DNA from: Planctomycetota bacterium
Lineage (GTDB): Bacteria; Planctomycetota; B15-G4
DNA length: 64,000 nt
Assembly: GCA_029259715.1 (NCBI GenBank)
Contig: JAJDEP010000017.1
Coordinates: forward strand, 205,011 to 269,010
Reading direction: 5' to 3'
Below are positions 7,542-17,008 of this stretch, piece by piece. The notes beneath the pieces were generated by a model. That model worked only from the letters and a program-made list of their open reading frames with translations, searched no databases and was not told where the DNA came from. A program made the position numbers and the translations under genes. Position 1 is the first letter of the stretch. Every line of letters begins with the position of its first letter.

Positions 7542-9515
7542 TCACTTGGACAGCCAGGCCTCGAACGCGTCGAAGGCGAACGGCCGTCCCAGGAAGTCGG
7601 CCACCAGATCGGCGGCGTCCTTGCTCCCGCCGGGAGCGAGGATCGTCTCCCGATATCGGCGTGCGACGTCCGGGTCCATGAGCTTGCCCTCGAAACGGCT
7701 GAACACGTCCTTGGCCAGGACCAGCGACCACATGTAGGTGTAGTAGGCCGCCGAATAGCCGTCGAGGTGACCGAACGAGGCCTGCAGGAACGTGCCTTCC
7801 TCGTGCGGGTAGGGGCCCACCCGGGCGCGCACGTCGCGCATCAGTTCGGTGCTGTCGAAGCTGGCCGGGTCGCGATCGTAGTAGGACAGCGACAGGGTGG
7901 CGTAGAACATCTGCACGCGCACCTGCAGCCCCTTGCCGTAGTCGGCCGCGGCGTTCATGCGCGCCACCAGTTCGGCCGGGATCGGCTCGCCCGTCTCCCA
8001 GTGGGTGGCGAAGCGCGCCAGCACATCCGGGTCACGCCCCCACTCCTCGAACAACTGGCTCGGCACCTCGACGAAGTCCCATTCGGTGGCGATGCCCGAC
8101 ACGGACATCCAGCGCTGCCGCCCGGCGAGCAGGTGGTGCATCAGGTGACCGAACTCGTGGAAGTAGGTCGTGACCTGGTCCGGCTCGAGCAGCCCCGGAT
8201 CGCCGCCGGCCGCCGATGGCTGGGGGAAGTTGCACACCAGGCAGGCCTGGGCGATGCGGCGACCCTCCAGGCCCGTGGTCAGGTCGAACATCGCCGCGTG
8301 CTTGAACTTGTCCTCGCGCGGGTGCATGTCGAGGAAGAAGCGCGCGATGCGTTCGCCGGACTCGAGGACGTCGTAGACCTCGACGTCGGGGTGCCAGGGC
8401 GTGACGTCAGCCGCCACGAACTCCACCCCGTAGAGCCGCGCCGCGGTGTCCAGGACCCCGTCGCGCACCTTGGCGTAGGCGAAGTACGGCCGCGCCTCAC
8501 GGGTGTCGAAGTTCGTCTTGCGCTGACGCAGCTTCTCCAGGAAGTACGAGCGGTCCCAGTCGCGCACCTCGGTCGCGTCCGGCACTTCGCGCTGCACCTC
8601 TTCGAGCAGCTCGGCGTATTCGATGCGCATGCGCTCCTCGGACAGCTCGGTCACGCGCTGCACGAACGACGACGCCTTCTCCGCCGTCTTGATCATCTTG
8701 TCCTCGGTCACGTACGCGGCCCAGTGCGGGTACCCCAGCAGCGTGGCCAGCTCGTGTCGCCGGGAGAGCAGGCGATCGAGCACCTCGAGGTTGTCGGGCG
8801 TGCCGCGCGTCAGGTAGGCGCGCAGCAGGGCCTCGCGGTGCTCGCGATTCCGTGCGTACTTCGCGAACGGCATGTAGTCCGTCGGGTTGGTGGTGACCGT
8901 GACGGCGCCGTCGGCGTCCGGTGCGTGGGCCGCCACGAAGTCGGCGGGCAGACCCTCCAGGCCCGCCGCCCCCTCCGGGATGGTGATCGAGCGCACGTCG
9001 GAGGCGATGTTGCGGCTGAAGGACTGGCCGATCTCCACCAGCTCCTCGCGCAGGGCGGTGATGCGCCGGCGCGTCGCCTCGTCCCGGTCGACGCCGGCGC
9101 GGCGATAGTCGCGCAGGGCGTGTTCGACGATGCGACGGGAGACCGGATCGGGCGCGGCATCCAGGTCGAGCGCCACCAGCCGGTCGTAGACCTCGCGGTC
9201 GAGCGAGAGCTCGGTGGAGAAGCGCGACAGCTCCTGCTCGGCCACGGCGCCCACGTCGCGCATGACGCTGTCCGGGTGCGCCTGGAAGAAGAGGTGCGCC
9301 AGGTGGGCACTGCGATCGACGGCGTGCCCGATGGCGTCGTACTCGTCCACCACGTCGAGGAACGACGCGGCGGCAGGCAGCCGCTTGAATTGCGCCACCG
9401 CCTCGCGTGAGGCCTCCAGATCCGCGCGGCACTGCGCGGCGAGTTCGTCCGACGAGATGCCGAGCAAGGGCTCGAGCGGGTCGAGTTCGGGCAGGGTCGG
9501 TATGCTGGAAGCCAT
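7542..9515 (-). CDS. M3-family oligopeptidase (thimet oligopeptidase/OpdA-like zinc metallopeptidase)
   Basis: A 657-residue zinc peptidase that cleaves short peptides, probably in the cytoplasm since I see no signal peptide. The zinc motif is HEFGH at residues 453-457, with the third ligand Glu about 26 residues later in DFVEVPSQ (E483). The large all-helical N-terminal region and a conserved C-terminal GYSAAYYTYMWS segment fit the M3 family, whose members are usually 650-700 residues long, so this is full length. The ATG at 9513-9515 begins MASSIPTLPELDP. It is transcribed away from the beta-sandwich gene at 9610. Downstream lies the repeat array and the glycan run; no functional link to them is evident. 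Confidence 0.93.
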   Translation of the reverse strand: MASSIPTLPELDPLEPLLGISSDELAAQCRADLEASREAVAQFKRLPAAASFLDVVDEYDAIGHAVDRSAHLAHLFFQAHPDSVMRDVGAVAEQELSRFSTELSLDREVYDRLVALDLDAAPDPVSRRIVEHALRDYRRAGVDRDEATRRRITALREELVEIGQSFSRNIASDVRSITIPEGAAGLEGLPADFVAAHAPDADGAVTVTTNPTDYMPFAKYARNREHREALLRAYLTRGTPDNLEVLDRLLSRRHELATLLGYPHWAAYVTEDKMIKTAEKASSFVQRVTELSEERMRIEYAELLEEVQREVPDATEVRDWDRSYFLEKLRQRKTNFDTREARPYFAYAKVRDGVLDTAARLYGVEFVAADVTPWHPDVEVYDVLESGERIARFFLDMHPREDKFKHAAMFDLTTGLEGRRIAQACLVCNFPQPSAAGGDPGLLEPDQVTTYFHEFGHLMHHLLAGRQRWMSVSGIATEWDFVEVPSQLFEEWGRDPDVLARFATHWETGEPIPAELVARMNAAADYGKGLQVRVQMFYATLSLSYYDRDPASFDSTELMRDVRARVGPYPHEEGTFLQASFGHLDGYSAAYYTYMWSLVLAKDVFSRFEGKLMDPDVARRYRETILAPGGSKDAADLVADFLGRPFAFDAFEAWLSK

Positions 9516-9551
9516 GGTTCTCGTTCGGTGGGCGGGAAGGGGATCCCGGCG

Positions 9552-9557
9552 ATTCTA
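9552..9557 (-). promoter_or_regulatory. Candidate -10 box for the M3 peptidase gene
   Basis: Read on the minus strand this is TAGAAT, close to the TATAAT consensus, 36 bp upstream of the ATG at 9515, in the only A/T-rich spot of the divergent gap. No convincing -35 hexamer is visible. Confidence 0.35.
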
Positions 9558-9609
9558 GCCAAGACGCCCCCCTGCCCCGCACGTCGCTTGACCCTGGGAG
9601 ATGCGTCCC

Positions 9610-11772
9610 GTGGCGATGGCTCGAAGTCGCAGAAGACGGCGCCGCTCGGCACGGGCGCAGGCAGGCTCCTCGCCGGCCGGGCAGAGCCGTTCGGTCAGGA
9701 CCGCGTCGGGACGGGCCGGGAGCGGTTCTCCCACGCCCCGGAGCCGCCTGCCCCAGCCCCCGCGGGTCGTCCGAGGAGCCGTCTGGATCTGCGCCGTCGC
9801 GGCGGCCCTCGCCGTCTGGTCGATCTCGACCGGCCCCGGCGGGACCGGGGGCCCGGCCGACGGCGGGCAGGCGGACCCGTCGACGCCCCACGGCGGAGCT
9901 GCCTCCTGGGCCCCCGAGCTGGCCGTCGTCGACGCACTCGGTCGGCCCGTCCCCGGCGCGACGGTCCACGTCTGGGATTGCAGCGAGACCTGGAACGCGG
10001 TGCTCCGGGACGACCCCGCGACGCCCGACGGAACGCTCACCGAGCTCGCCTCGATCGAGGACGACGCCTGGGACGGACTGCTCGCCCACTTCCACAGCGC
10101 GCGCGGCATCGACGCCCGCGAACCCGACCTCGTCCTGCAGACCACCGGCGACGGCACGCTGCAGACCAGCCTGCCCGGACCGGGGGCCGTGCTGTACGCG
10201 ACCCATGCGGACCTCGGCACCTCGGGCGAGCTGCTGCTGCCGCGCCCCTGGCTGCGGCGCGCGGCGCGACTCACGATCGCGCTACGCCCGATCAGTTCGG
10301 TGCGCGGGCGGGTCCGGGACTGGACGCGCCGTCCCGTGCCGGACGCGACGGTCACCTATGCCATGGCCGGCCCGCGCGCGTTGCCGCCCGACGTGTTCCC
10401 GCGACTCCGGCCGGTGGCCCCCACCGGCCCCTCGGGACACTTCCATCTGCACGTGGACTCGCCCTGCGGCATCGCCTTCACGGTCACGTCGGAGGGCGAC
10501 CGTCACGACCTCTCGGCTCAGCACTTCGCATGGTTCGAGGCCGGGCAGGAAGCCGACGTCACGATCCAACTCCTGTCGCCCTACGCCGTCACCGGCACGC
10601 TGCGCACCGTCGCCGGCGCGGTGATCACGCGCGGCGAGGTGGGCCTGGTCCCGGTCCCGGCCCCCGCCGAGACGTCCATGCAACGACTCCCCGACCTGCA
10701 ACGCCTCCCCGACGGCCGCTTCCGCGTGGACCTCGACGGCCCGGGCGCCCACCTGCTGTACGCGCGCGGCGAGGACCTGATCCAACGCGACGCCCTGCGC
10801 GCCTCCGTCAGCCATGCCGAACCGCTGGCCGAACTCGACGTGATCCTGGTCCCGACGGTGAGCCTGTCCGGCCGCGCCGTCTGGAGCGATGGTGCACCGC
10901 TCGTGCGCGCACGCCTGACCCTGACGCCCCGTACCGCGCTGGTCCCGGAACCCGATGCGGATTCGATCGTGGCCGGCTTGCCCACCAGCGCGGCGCTCAC
11001 CGGGCGAACCGACGGCGACGGCCGCTTCGCTTTCGACGACCTGTCTCCGTCCCTGGCCTACGACCTGTCCTGTGATCTCGGCAACTTGATCGAGCCGGCG
11101 CGTGTCCTCAGCCACCACGTGCCCGACGGCAGGGAACTCGCGCTCGCGCTCGACCGTCTGGAGCCCAGCGGCACCAAGCTGAAGGGGGTCGTGGTCGACG
11201 CGAGCGGGCGCCCAACGCGGTCCTGCGCCATCTGGCTCTACCCGCTCGCGGAGGGCGAGGACGTCACGCACGAACTGTTCCCGACCCGCCCGGCGGACGG
11301 CCGCGGATGGAACGGCAGCTTCACGCTCTACGACATCCTGGCCTACACGGACTACCTCGTGGTGGCCCGCAGCGACGACGGTGCCTACGGCACGGCCACG
11401 CCGTCCCGGACCCTGCCCCGTAGCGAGACCCACGTGCGCCTGGTGCTCTCCGCCCCCGGCCAGCTCCAGGTCACCGCGCGTGACGCGAGCGGCGCCGTCA
11501 TGCGCGGCGTGCACTTCCGACTGCAGGGCGACACCTGGGCCGGCGACTGGCCGCACCGGCCCGTCTCCCGCACCGGTCGGCAGCGAGTGGACACGCGGCG
11601 CACCGATGCGACGGACGGCACGACGACCCTGCACGGCATCCCGCCGGGGCGCTGCACGGTGACGGCCCTCGGCGAGGCCGGTTCGTTTGCACCGGCGAAC
11701 CTGCTGATACCGGAGGGCGACACGCTGTCGCTGGAGCTGCAGATCACCGCCGCAGCGCCCCCGGGAGGCTGA
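9610..11772 (+). CDS. Membrane-anchored protein with repeated carboxypeptidase-regulatory-like beta-sandwich domains
   Basis: About 720 residues. A highly basic N-terminus of some 50 residues (RSRRRRRRS) is followed by one membrane segment (VWICAVAAALAVWSI), so the rest should lie outside the cytoplasm. The bulk repeats a pattern typical of CarboxypepD_reg folds: 'A-x-G-x-P-V-x-G-A-x-V' openings (LGRPVPGATVHVW, TRRPVPDATVTY, ASGRPTRSCAIW, ASGAVMRGVHF), DGRF turns, and closing strands. Such modules are structural or ligand-binding; no catalytic residues are visible. I favour GTG at 9610, with GGGAG 9 bp upstream; ATG at 9601 and 9616 are alternatives. The same architecture recurs in the next gene, so the pair are diverged paralogues, followed by an outer-membrane porin. 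Function unknown. Confidence 0.8.
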   Translation: MAMARSRRRRRRSARAQAGSSPAGQSRSVRTASGRAGSGSPTPRSRLPQPPRVVRGAVWICAVAAALAVWSISTGPGGTGGPADGGQADPSTPHGGAASWAPELAVVDALGRPVPGATVHVWDCSETWNAVLRDDPATPDGTLTELASIEDDAWDGLLAHFHSARGIDAREPDLVLQTTGDGTLQTSLPGPGAVLYATHADLGTSGELLLPRPWLRRAARLTIALRPISSVRGRVRDWTRRPVPDATVTYAMAGPRALPPDVFPRLRPVAPTGPSGHFHLHVDSPCGIAFTVTSEGDRHDLSAQHFAWFEAGQEADVTIQLLSPYAVTGTLRTVAGAVITRGEVGLVPVPAPAETSMQRLPDLQRLPDGRFRVDLDGPGAHLLYARGEDLIQRDALRASVSHAEPLAELDVILVPTVSLSGRAVWSDGAPLVRARLTLTPRTALVPEPDADSIVAGLPTSAALTGRTDGDGRFAFDDLSPSLAYDLSCDLGNLIEPARVLSHHVPDGRELALALDRLEPSGTKLKGVVVDASGRPTRSCAIWLYPLAEGEDVTHELFPTRPADGRGWNGSFTLYDILAYTDYLVVARSDDGAYGTATPSRTLPRSETHVRLVLSAPGQLQVTARDASGAVMRGVHFRLQGDTWAGDWPHRPVSRTGRQRVDTRRTDATDGTTTLHGIPPGRCTVTALGEAGSFAPANLLIPEGDTLSLELQITAAAPPGG

Positions 11773-11934
11773 ACGTCACCCTGCGTCGGCTCGGCGCTAG
11801 CCGTGGCGACGATCATCGTTCCGGAGCAACGCAGCGCGATCACGCTGGTTCTGGAGCGCCGGACAGATCGGGTGGGGCCGCACCGTATGCGTTCGCGGCC
11901 AACAGCGGGCGCCGGCACAGCGTCGAGGAGCGGC

Positions 11935-13998
11935 ATGGACGAAGACGACTTCGCCGACGAACCGGGAGCCAGGCGGGTCACCGGCGTCGCACTCGTGCTG
12001 ATCGGCGCAGCGCTGCTGCTCTTCGGCCTGCTGCGCGAGGACGGGCCGGCACCGGGAGGCGCGGTCCTCGAGCCGCGCCCCGGTGCGAGCGCCGCCCAGC
12101 TGCCGCCACCTCCGAGCGGCAACGTGCAGCCCCTGCTGACCGTCGCCGAGGCCGCACCGCCCTCCGCCGACCAGGGTGACAGCAGCCCCTCGGCCGACCC
12201 CGCAGCGCCCACCGACGTCAGCCTCGAGCTGACCCTGCGCGTGCTCGACATCGACCGACGCCCCGTGCACGGCGCCCGGGTGCGCATGTGGTCGCTCGAC
12301 GAGAGCAGCGGGCGCGCCGCGCGCGACCTCGCCCACCGCCGCCCTGCCGATCCGCTCGACTCCTTCCTGTTCATCTCCACGCCGCGCCGAGACGACGAAC
12401 CGGGCCTGCGCCTCACCCATGACCCCGCCCGCGGCGAGTGGATCACCGGCCCCGACGGCCGCGTCCGGATCGCGTTGCCCGACGACAGCGCCGTGCTGGT
12501 CGCCGATCACGTCGATGCCGGCAGCTCGGGGCGGGTCTACGCGAGCGACGGGTTGCGCGACCGGGGGGACGAGGCCGAGCTGCGGCTGCGCCCGCGCGGC
12601 GAGCTGCGCGGCAGCGTGCTCGACGCGGACGGCGCGCCCATCGCCGGAGCACGTGTGGACGCCCGCCCCGGAGAGAGCATGTTCAGCTTCGACGGAGCGC
12701 TCACCCGGGCGCGCGTGCCGGCCGCATGCAGCAGCGACGCGGAGGGCCGCTTCACGCTGACCGTCGACACGCCCTTCCGCGGTCGGGTCAGCGCGAGCCT
12801 CGGCGGACGGACCAGCGCCGACACGGCGGTGGTCGTGCTGCCCGGCAGCGCGGAGTTCGTCGCACTGCGTCTGGGGAGCGCACTCTCCCTGAACGGTGTC
12901 GTCACCGATGAGACGGGCGCACCCGTTGCGCGCGCCTTCGTGGCGCTGCAACAGGGCTCCCGCCGCGACTTCGACTGGCTGACCACGGGAGACGACGGTC
13001 GCTTCGCCGTGCCGCTCGCCGCGCCCGGGGCCTACACGGTGATGGCCTGGACCGACCTCGCCCGGGGCGCCCGGGAGGCGGTCGTCGAACTCGACGGATC
13101 GCAGGCGGACGTCCGGCTCGTGCTGCGCCCGATCACGTCCATCGAGGGGCGCGTGCTGTGGTCCGACGGCACGCCCGCCGCCGACGTGCTCGTGGCGGCC
13201 ACCGAAGACGGCATCGACGAGCGCGCGGAGCACGCCGACTGGGACGACATGACGCGCTGCACGACCACCGAGAGCGGGGCCTTCCGCGTGATCGTGTGCG
13301 CGGGCGACAGCTACACCCTCGCCTGCGCGCCGCTCGCCGACGCGCCGCCCACGCGCGTACCCCACGTGGCCCCGGGCGCGACCGACGTGCGCGTGCAGCT
13401 CGACCTGGCGCCCGGCCCCGCCGCCACGGTGACCCTGTCCGTGGTCGACGAGCACGGCGCGCCCGTGACCGACTACGAGCTCGACTTCGTGCCGTTCCTC
13501 GCCTTCCCGGAGCTGCCGAGGCACGGGCCTTCGATCGGGCGGGCCGAGTCGGGCATGATCCGCGGCCGCCAGGTCAGCGATCCCCAGGGACGGGCCGAGG
13601 TGCTCGCCGACCCATCCGGGCGCCCGTTCGCCGCCGTGATCGACGCCCCGGGTCACTGGCCGCGCATCGTCGGCCCGATCACCTCCGGCCCCGAGGGCCT
13701 GGAGCAGACGATCGTGTTGGGGCGCGCCGGCCCGCTGACGGTGCGCGTGGTCGACGAGCACGGAGCACCGATCGCCGCGGCCCACGTGGAGGTCCTCCCC
13801 CGCGTGATCGACGACGATGAGTCCCACGTCACCCGTTGCAGCCTCTCGACCGACACGGACGGCGTCGCCCGATTCACGATCCTCGCCGCCGGCGATTGGG
13901 CGGTCGGCGCCCGCGGACCGCTCGGACGCACGGCGTCCACCGAGCGGCTCACCCTCGCGCCCCGCGCGCCGGCTGAACTCGTGCTGCGGTTGCGCTGA
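11935..13998 (+). CDS. Membrane-anchored protein with repeated carboxypeptidase-regulatory-like domains (paralogue of the preceding gene)
   Basis: 687 residues. MDEDDFADEPG is followed by a single membrane segment (VTGVALVLIGAALLLFGLL, about residues 15-33), a Pro/Ala-rich linker, then several beta-sandwich modules with openings such as VLDIDRRPVHGARVRMW, VLDADGAPIAGARV, VTDETGAPVARAFV and VVDEHGAPIAAAHV. These are hallmarks of CarboxypepD_reg or Ig-like surface proteins. The ATG at 11935 is chosen because GAGGAG lies 4-9 bp upstream and translation then begins just before the membrane segment; the open frame reaches further upstream to 11803 but looks non-coding there. No catalytic motif is visible. 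It probably works outside the cytoplasm, perhaps as a structural or adhesive component; this is inference. Confidence 0.82.
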   Translation: MDEDDFADEPGARRVTGVALVLIGAALLLFGLLREDGPAPGGAVLEPRPGASAAQLPPPPSGNVQPLLTVAEAAPPSADQGDSSPSADPAAPTDVSLELTLRVLDIDRRPVHGARVRMWSLDESSGRAARDLAHRRPADPLDSFLFISTPRRDDEPGLRLTHDPARGEWITGPDGRVRIALPDDSAVLVADHVDAGSSGRVYASDGLRDRGDEAELRLRPRGELRGSVLDADGAPIAGARVDARPGESMFSFDGALTRARVPAACSSDAEGRFTLTVDTPFRGRVSASLGGRTSADTAVVVLPGSAEFVALRLGSALSLNGVVTDETGAPVARAFVALQQGSRRDFDWLTTGDDGRFAVPLAAPGAYTVMAWTDLARGAREAVVELDGSQADVRLVLRPITSIEGRVLWSDGTPAADVLVAATEDGIDERAEHADWDDMTRCTTTESGAFRVIVCAGDSYTLACAPLADAPPTRVPHVAPGATDVRVQLDLAPGPAATVTLSVVDEHGAPVTDYELDFVPFLAFPELPRHGPSIGRAESGMIRGRQVSDPQGRAEVLADPSGRPFAAVIDAPGHWPRIVGPITSGPEGLEQTIVLGRAGPLTVRVVDEHGAPIAAAHVEVLPRVIDDDESHVTRCSLSTDTDGVARFTILAAGDWAVGARGPLGRTASTERLTLAPRAPAELVLRLR

Positions 13999-14057
13999 GG
14001 CACGAACCCGGCTTTCACTCCTCCGATCCCGGGGTCGCTTGAGGCGTGGCCTATTCG

Positions 14058-14063
14058 TAGTGT
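14058..14063 (+). promoter_or_regulatory. Candidate -10 box giving a leaderless porin transcript
   Basis: TAGTGT lies exactly 7 bp before the GTG start at 14071, so transcription would begin at or beside the start codon. The same 7-bp distance occurs before the genes starting at 18961, 37184, 48031 and 61825. No clear -35 element is seen. Confidence 0.35.
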
Positions 14064-14070
14064 CTGAGGG

Positions 14071-15528
14071 GTGAACCCCGGCGTCCTCACGATCCTGCTG
14101 ACCGTCGCGCTCAGCCTGCCGCTCCGAGCCGCGCCGCCCCAGGCCGTCGGCGAGCCGCCGCTCGTCGCCACGGCCACCGTGAACTCCGAGCCGCCCGGTG
14201 GGCCGGGGGACGTCGTACGCGACGGCGCTGCACGCGACACACGCGACGCCGGCGTCGACCAGGCCGTGCTGCAGCAACTGCGCGACCTCGAGCAGCGCAT
14301 CGCCAACATCGAAGCGATCCTCGGGCCCGACATGCAACTGGGCGCGACGCTCGAGTCGCTCAAGGCGCAGATCGACGAGGCCAACCAGGGCATGCGGGTC
14401 ACCTGGAACGGAGGCCTCGCGTTCCAGGACGACGACGTCAAGATCACCATCGGCGGCCGCATCGACGTGGACAACACCTTCGCGTCCGGCGACAGCGACG
14501 CCGAGGACTCGGTCGGCAACCTGGAGGACGGCAGCGAGTTCCGGCGCACGCGGCTCGCGATGGCGGGCGAACTGTACGACAAGCAGATCCAGTGGAAGGC
14601 GGAATACGACTTCGGAGGCGGGGAAGCCGACTTCCAGGACGTGTACGTGCAGCTCAATCAACTGCCGGTGATCGACAACGTGCGCGTCGGCTACTTCAAG
14701 GAGCCCCTGGGTCTCGAACAGACCCAGAGCTCGAAGACGGTGACGTTCCTCGAGCGCGCCCTGCCCGCCGACCTGACCCCGGGCCGCTCCACCGGCATCG
14801 GCACGACGCAGACCTTCGCCGACAAGCGCGTCTCGCTCCAGGCGGGCGTGTTCCGCGACGGCACCGACAGCTTCGGCGATGCGGACGGCGACGGCTCGGC
14901 AGCCGTCACCGCGCGCCTGTCCGGCCTGGCCCTGTACCAGCCCGACCACCAGCGACTGCTGCACCTCGGCGCTGCCGTGAGCCACCGTTCGCTGGACGAC
15001 GACATGCTGCGTTTCCGCGCGCGCCCCGAAGCGCACCAGCTCCAGCGCTTCGTGGACACGGGGGACTTCGAGGCCGACGGCGTGGACATCTACGGCCTGG
15101 AGGCCGCCTTCGTCGAGGGACCGTTCTCGGCCCAGGCCGAGTACATCCGCGCCGACGTGGACAGCGGCAGCACGGGCGACCCCACCTTCGACGGCGCGTA
15201 CTTCTACGCCAGCTACTTCCTCACCGGCGAGAGCCGCCCCTACAAGAAGGGCGCGGGTGCGCTGGATCGCATCACGCCCACCGAGCCGTTCATCACCAAG
15301 GGCGAGACCAAGGGCAAGGGCGCCTGGGAGATCGCGGCGCGCTGGTCCACGCTCGACCTGGAGGACGCGGACGTCACCGGCGGCGAGCTCGAGGACTTCA
15401 CGCTGGGCCTGAACTGGTACCTGAGCAGGAACCACCGCTGGATGCTCAACTACGTCCGCGCGGAGATGGACGAGAGCGTCGACGGCAACGCCGACATCTG
15501 GCTCATGCGCTGGCAGACGCTGTTCTAG
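14071..15528 (+). CDS. Outer-membrane porin of the phosphate-selective OprO/OprP type
   Basis: 485 residues. Residues 1-20 are a signal peptide (VLTILLTVALSLPLRAAP). Residues about 60-105 form a short coiled coil (LRDLEQRIANIEAILG), as in many porins that trimerise or contact peptidoglycan. The rest is beta barrel of the Porin_O_P family: ITIGGRIDVDNTF, the FRRTRLAMAGELYD strand, VRVGYFKEPLGLEQ, SSKTVTFLERALP, and a C-terminal aromatic strand ending in Phe (RWQTLF), the usual outer-membrane assembly signal. It should form an anion- or phosphate-type channel, though the true substrate here may differ. It starts at GTG 14071. It follows the two beta-sandwich genes on the same strand and is followed by a stem-loop. 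It proves that the cell has a Gram-negative type outer membrane. Confidence 0.88.
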   Translation: MNPGVLTILLTVALSLPLRAAPPQAVGEPPLVATATVNSEPPGGPGDVVRDGAARDTRDAGVDQAVLQQLRDLEQRIANIEAILGPDMQLGATLESLKAQIDEANQGMRVTWNGGLAFQDDDVKITIGGRIDVDNTFASGDSDAEDSVGNLEDGSEFRRTRLAMAGELYDKQIQWKAEYDFGGGEADFQDVYVQLNQLPVIDNVRVGYFKEPLGLEQTQSSKTVTFLERALPADLTPGRSTGIGTTQTFADKRVSLQAGVFRDGTDSFGDADGDGSAAVTARLSGLALYQPDHQRLLHLGAAVSHRSLDDDMLRFRARPEAHQLQRFVDTGDFEADGVDIYGLEAAFVEGPFSAQAEYIRADVDSGSTGDPTFDGAYFYASYFLTGESRPYKKGAGALDRITPTEPFITKGETKGKGAWEIAARWSTLDLEDADVTGGELEDFTLGLNWYLSRNHRWMLNYVRAEMDESVDGNADIWLMRWQTLF

Positions 15529-15530
15529 AC

Positions 15531-15552
15531 CACGCCCGCCGCCCCGGGCGTG
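15531..15552 (+). terminator. Stem-loop after the porin gene
   Basis: A perfect 8-bp inverted repeat, CACGCCCG and CGGGCGTG with a 6-nt loop, begins 3 bp after the porin stop codon. There is no T run, so it is a terminator candidate rather than a canonical intrinsic terminator. Confidence 0.5.
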
Positions 15553-15613
15553 CCACACGCCTCCCGCCCACAAAGGCCTGTATCGCTCCGGCCGGCACGT
15601 GAGCGCCGGCAAG

Positions 15614-15653
15614 ACAACGCGCGCGTCAGCAGGACGACGCGCGCGTCAGCCGG
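15614..15653. repeat. 20-bp tandem duplication spanning a stop codon
   Basis: Two copies differing at two positions (15614-15633 and 15634-15653; core ACGCGCGCGTCAG). The second copy contains the TGA stop (15646-15648, minus strand) of the GT4 gene, so the duplication arose at the 3' end of that gene. Confidence 0.6.
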
Positions 15654-17001
15654 CACCCAGCTCCGCACCCAGGCGTTCGATCAGGCTCACGTCGTCCTCG
15701 ATCGGCTTGACCACCGGGATCGTCGCGCGCATCGCGTCGACCTCTCGCGGATCGCTCACGACGTGTTGCAGGAGTCGCGCTAGCGCCGCATCGTCGCCCG
15801 GGGGGAAGACGCGGCCGCCGCCCCGGCTCACGAGCTCGGCCATGCCGCCGCGATCGGAGGTGAACACCGGCACGCCGCGCTGATGGGCCTCGTGGATCGT
15901 GAGCGGTGAGTTCTCCCACCACAGCGACGGCACCACGAGCACGTCGAGGCGCGCGAAGATCGCGTCCCGTTCGTGGGGCGCGAAGGGACCGGCGAGATCG
16001 AGAGCGACGCAATCGGCGGCCAGCCCGCGCAGGCGCTCGGCGACCTCCGGGAACCAGTCCAGGTGCCCGTGCACGCTGGCGCGCAACGCCTCGGGCCCCA
16101 GGCCGGTGCGGGCCACCGCCCGGGCGAAGACCTCGGCGCCCTTGTAGTCGCTGAGCGTTCCGATGAAGCCCACGCGGAGGGGACGACCGGAGGACTCGAG
16201 TCGGTCCTCGCTGCCGGCGGCCGAACTCGCGACACCTTCCGCGCCCGGAACGGCCGCGACCCGACCGGGCCCCAGCAGCGTCGGCCGGGGGAAGCCGTAG
16301 TCCGACACGATCAGCTTGTCGCGCGGCAGCCCGGCGGCGGCGAAGCGCGCCCCGAGGAACTCCGACGGCGCGATGAAGCGATCGACCAGCTCCACCGCCG
16401 CGGCCAGGTCGGCGGCGCGGCCGTCGAGGGCCCGGGCGAACCAGCGCCGGTCGCCCAGTTCGGCGTGGGCGTCGTCGCACGCCGCGTCGCTCCAGCGCTC
16501 GCGATCGATGGGATAGATATCGACACAGCGGGCGCAGTCGGTGGACGTGGCTTGCTCGCAGGCGCGGCCCTCGAGGTCGTACATCAGGCCGGCGCGGGGA
16601 CACAGCCACCAGTACTCGTGCAGCGTCATGACCACGGCCTTGGCTCGAGCCCGAGCGGCGCGCAAGGTCGACACCCCGCCCACGAACTGCAGGCCCTGGA
16701 CGTGCACCAGGTCGGGCTGCCAGCGCTCGCACACGCCGTCGAACACGGCGGCCATGGGCGGGTCGTCCCACTGTTCCGAGAGATCGTGGTAGATGCGGTT
16801 GTAGATGCCCTCGAAGACCGGGATGCCGTCGTGCTCCCGCTCGGTCAGGCTCCATTGGTCGAGGGCGCGGTTCTCCTCGCAGGTGAACACCGCCACGTCG
16901 TGGCCGGCATCGGCCAGCGCGCGGCACAGGCTGGCGGTGTAGATCTCCGACCCGGCCGCGTGCAGCGGCAGGTAGTCGTGGATCACCTGGAGGATGCGCA
17001 C
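15646..17001 (-). CDS. Family 4 glycosyltransferase with four-cysteine insert
   Basis: A 451-residue GT4 enzyme. The N-terminal domain begins RILQVIHDYLPLHAAGSE; DLVHVQGL is at 97-104; the C-terminal domain shows VGFIGTLSDYKGAEVF and ENSPLTIHEAHQRGVP. Cysteines 134, 148, 156 and 159 follow HEYWWL with C-x13-C-x7-C-x2-C spacing, the same insert as in six other GT4s of the window. The GTG start at 17001 lies 7 bp downstream of the proS stop, so it is probably cotranscribed with a housekeeping gene and separated from the larger GT runs. Donor and acceptor are unknown. Confidence 0.9.
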   Translation of the reverse strand: MRILQVIHDYLPLHAAGSEIYTASLCRALADAGHDVAVFTCEENRALDQWSLTEREHDGIPVFEGIYNRIYHDLSEQWDDPPMAAVFDGVCERWQPDLVHVQGLQFVGGVSTLRAARARAKAVVMTLHEYWWLCPRAGLMYDLEGRACEQATSTDCARCVDIYPIDRERWSDAACDDAHAELGDRRWFARALDGRAADLAAAVELVDRFIAPSEFLGARFAAAGLPRDKLIVSDYGFPRPTLLGPGRVAAVPGAEGVASSAAGSEDRLESSGRPLRVGFIGTLSDYKGAEVFARAVARTGLGPEALRASVHGHLDWFPEVAERLRGLAADCVALDLAGPFAPHERDAIFARLDVLVVPSLWWENSPLTIHEAHQRGVPVFTSDRGGMAELVSRGGGRVFPPGDDAALARLLQHVVSDPREVDAMRATIPVVKPIEDDVSLIERLGAELGAG

Positions 17002-17008
17002 CGGGGGC

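Noticed and set aside
6294..9410. A 1038-codon open frame on the plus strand
   Set aside because: Antisense to the GT4 and the M3 peptidase, whose motifs are unmistakable; the product has no domain pattern.
11797..15612. A 1271-codon open frame on the minus strand
   Set aside because: Antisense to the beta-sandwich protein and the porin; both of those have signal or membrane segments and family motifs on the plus strand.
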